Source of the DNA: an uncultured Saprospiraceae bacterium
GTDB taxonomy: Bacteria > Bacteroidota > Bacteroidia > Chitinophagales > Saprospiraceae
Assembly (NCBI GenBank): GCA_937125475.1
Contig: CAKZLL010000230.1
Span: forward strand, 1 to 64,000
Length of the DNA stretch: 64,000 nt
Direction: 5' to 3'
How positions within the stretch are numbered: position 1 is the first letter of the stretch; every line of letters begins with the position of its first letter. The notes beneath the pieces are model-generated. The model did not search any database and was not told the DNA's origin. It was given only the letters and a program-made list of their open reading frames with translations. A program made the position numbers and the translations under genes. Positions 62,390 through 64,000 of the stretch are shown here, in pieces.

Positions 62390-64000
62390 TTAATTCATTT
62401 TAATAACCCGTTTATTAATTGTCCCATTGATCCGAAAAATATAAATTCCATTAGGCAAATCATTCAAATAAATCGTTGTTTGCGTTTGATTATTGAAATG
62501 ATATTGTTGAACAAGCTGCCCATTAGCACTAAAAATATCAACGGTTTCTAACCCATTAGAATTACCTTGATAATCAATCGTAACTTGTCCTAACGTCGGA
62601 TTAGGATATATTTTAAAAGACTGATTTTCAATTGCTTCATTGGTATTTGTATTAATAATAACAATCGTTTGAATGACGGAAACCGAACCACAAGGATTTG
62701 TAACCGTCAAAGTCACTTGATATGAACCAGACGAAGCATAAATATGTGTTGGATGAATTTGAGAAGAAGTATTTCCATCGCCAAAATCCCAGCTATGGCT
62801 TTGGACATCGGTCGATAAATTCGTAAAAGAAACAGTCAATCCCGTGTCTTGATAATTGAAATCGCCCGTCGGTGATCCGTAAACTTCGGCACTATCTATT
62901 CTAGTACAGCCATTCGCATCAGTCGCAGTCACTACATAATTATTCGGTGCTAAATTGGAAATAGTCGAGGTTGTCGCATTATTATTCCAAGCGTATTGAA
63001 TGGGCGGTGTACCATTGCCAACACTGGCGGTCAACGTACCATTATTAGCAAAACAAGCATGAGTAATATTAGAAAAATTAACATTACTCAGCGCTAAAGG
63101 CGAGGCAATTATTGTGTCCAAAATTTCAACACAGCCATTATTATTTGTGACCGTTACACTGTAATTTCCTGCTGTAAGATTGTTTCGATTTTGGCTCGTA
63201 TCACCATCATTCCAAACACAAGTAAACGGAATAGTTTCATTTGAAAAAAGTTGAATTGCGCCATTTGCATCACCAAAACAAGCCAAATCAACGGTCTGAC
63301 CCGTAATTTCAAACGTATCTACAGACAATATCTGAGCAGATTGTATTGCTTGACAACCCATCGTGTCAGTGACTGTAACCCAGTAAGTATTAGATACAAG
63401 ATTGCTAATTTGATTAGTCGAATCGCCTGTATCCCATTGATAACTAAACGGCGCAACGCCTCCAATCGGAGTAGCAATAATATCTCCTGTTGGCATATTA
63501 CAATCGACATGCTGAGTAGCAAAAGACAGCGTGATAAAATTAGTCGCTCCAATCATAAAAGTATCAATATTGGAACAGCCATTCACATCTGTAACCGTGA
63601 CGCTATAATTCCCACCATAGAGATTTGCCAAAGCTGAAGCCGTTGTATTATCATTCCATTGATAGGAATAAGGCGGAGTTCCACCTGTAGGATTTAGCGT
63701 GATACTACCGTTTTGATATTGTTCGCAAGTTGGGTTAACTACTTGTGGATTAAGCATTTGGACAGTATCTATAACCGCAATGCAATGCTTTGTATAACAG
63801 CCATTTGTAGAAAGAAAAGTTTGGCAATACGTTCCAGCCGAATTGACCGAATTTCCAAAAATATTGAGTGAACCGCCTTGACAAAGTGTTTGAGTTTCAT
63901 TGATATAAAAAGTATCTGCGACTGTGACAGTGATGCTATCTTGCGAGCCATCAGGCATTAATGTGGCGTAATAAGTTGTGGTTTGATTGGGCGCGACGGT
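62390..64000 (-). CDS. T9SS-exported adhesin-like protein with SprB/PKD repeats (partial)
   Basis: The reading frame is open to the right edge of the window, so the start lies outside. At least 536 residues are present. Repeated modules of about 75 residues each hold YSVTVTDVNGCSN-type endings and YQWNDN/YAWNNN starts, typical of SprB-like repeats, followed by a PKD domain (SHSWDFGDGNTSSQIHPTHIY). The C terminus is a type A sorting domain (FKIYPNPTLGQVTIDYQ, VDIFSANGQLVQ, LPNGIYIFRI, INKRVIKMN). It should be a large surface protein carried by the type IX system. The number of upstream repeats is unknown. Confidence 0.92.
   Translation of the reverse strand, partial: TVAPNQTTTYYATLMPDGSQDSITVTVADTFYINETQTLCQGGSLNIFGNSVNSAGTYCQTFLSTNGCYTKHCIAVIDTVQMLNPQVVNPTCEQYQNGSITLNPTGGTPPYSYQWNDNTTASALANLYGGNYSVTVTDVNGCSNIDTFMIGATNFITLSFATQHVDCNMPTGDIIATPIGGVAPFSYQWDTGDSTNQISNLVSNTYWVTVTDTMGCQAIQSAQILSVDTFEITGQTVDLACFGDANGAIQLFSNETIPFTCVWNDGDTSQNRNNLTAGNYSVTVTNNNGCVEILDTIIASPLALSNVNFSNITHACFANNGTLTASVGNGTPPIQYAWNNNATTSTISNLAPNNYVVTATDANGCTRIDSAEVYGSPTGDFNYQDTGLTVSFTNLSTDVQSHSWDFGDGNTSSQIHPTHIYASSGSYQVTLTVTNPCGSVSVIQTIVIINTNTNEAIENQSFKIYPNPTLGQVTIDYQGNSNGLETVDIFSANGQLVQQYHFNNQTQTTIYLNDLPNGIYIFRINGTINKRVIKMN

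Overview
The window looks like a chromosome segment of an AT-rich Bacteroidota, most likely from the Saprospiria or a nearby class. Several signs point there. There is a PorT-type outer-membrane protein of the type IX secretion system (T9SS), and at least two proteins end in a T9SS type A sorting domain. Several upstream regions carry the Bacteroidota promoter pattern TTG-N18-20-TAnnTTTG. Other signs are a menaquinone methyltransferase, a class I HMG-CoA reductase with a mevalonate-kinase-like GHMP kinase, and conserved neighbourhoods such as DUF3098-uppP-truB and ubiE-porT. No rRNA or tRNA gene was recognised.

Layout. 1-5.4 kb: a palindromic element, a PaaE-like ferredoxin reductase, purA, a STAS protein, a Fur-family regulator, then ubiE overlapping porT. 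5.5-8.4 kb: a Coq4-like protein followed by five tandem paralogous membrane proteins. 8.4-16.3 kb: RDD, SpoIIM-like, DUF4129, DUF4350, MoxR ATPase and DUF58 genes, a widespread membrane/ATPase cluster. 16.3-19.4 kb: a split DUF1214/DUF1254 pair, an SGNH hydrolase and an unknown secreted protein. 19.8-24.1 kb: a secreted M43-like zinc protease with a DUF4384-like tail, a secreted MORN/caspase-fold protease and an EcoRI-family DNA adenine methyltransferase in tight series. 24.7-32.5 kb: housekeeping genes (SPOR-like protein, DinB-like, folD, lpdA, DUF3098, uppP, truB, rlmH).

32.6-36.7 kb is a decaying region: a broken endosialidase-type/coiled-coil surface protein, a truncated frameshifted subtilase, two lipoproteins, a T9SS cargo protein and a duplicated fragment of its tail. 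36.7-42.9 kb: a CotH-type protein, a GHMP kinase whose start codon overlaps it, a GNAT protein and htpG. 43.2-46.6 kb: two more MORN/caspase genes around a chloramphenicol-acetyltransferase-like gene. 46.7-53 kb: an IS110 remnant, a Bax-inhibitor-1 family protein, a MacB-type permease, rnpA, rpmH, HMG-CoA reductase and a lipoprotein. 53.2-58.7 kb: glutaryl-CoA dehydrogenase, a large nested palindrome, rpmF with its DUF177 partner, a TIGR04282-type transferase, an MscS-type channel and an ECF sigma factor with a small partner. 59-64 kb: a truncated haem peroxidase, a DinB-like gene, a three-repeat CRISPR relic without cas genes, a Crp-family regulator, a second large palindrome, arsM, and the 3' part of a PKD/SprB-like T9SS adhesin that runs off the window.

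The best candidates for something little described are the protease-caspase-methyltransferase series at 19.8-24.1 kb with its two paralogues at 43-46.6 kb, the five-gene membrane-protein array next to a Coq4-like gene, the orphan CRISPR relic, and the family of large intergenic palindromes. All functional statements come from reading the sequence; no database search was run.
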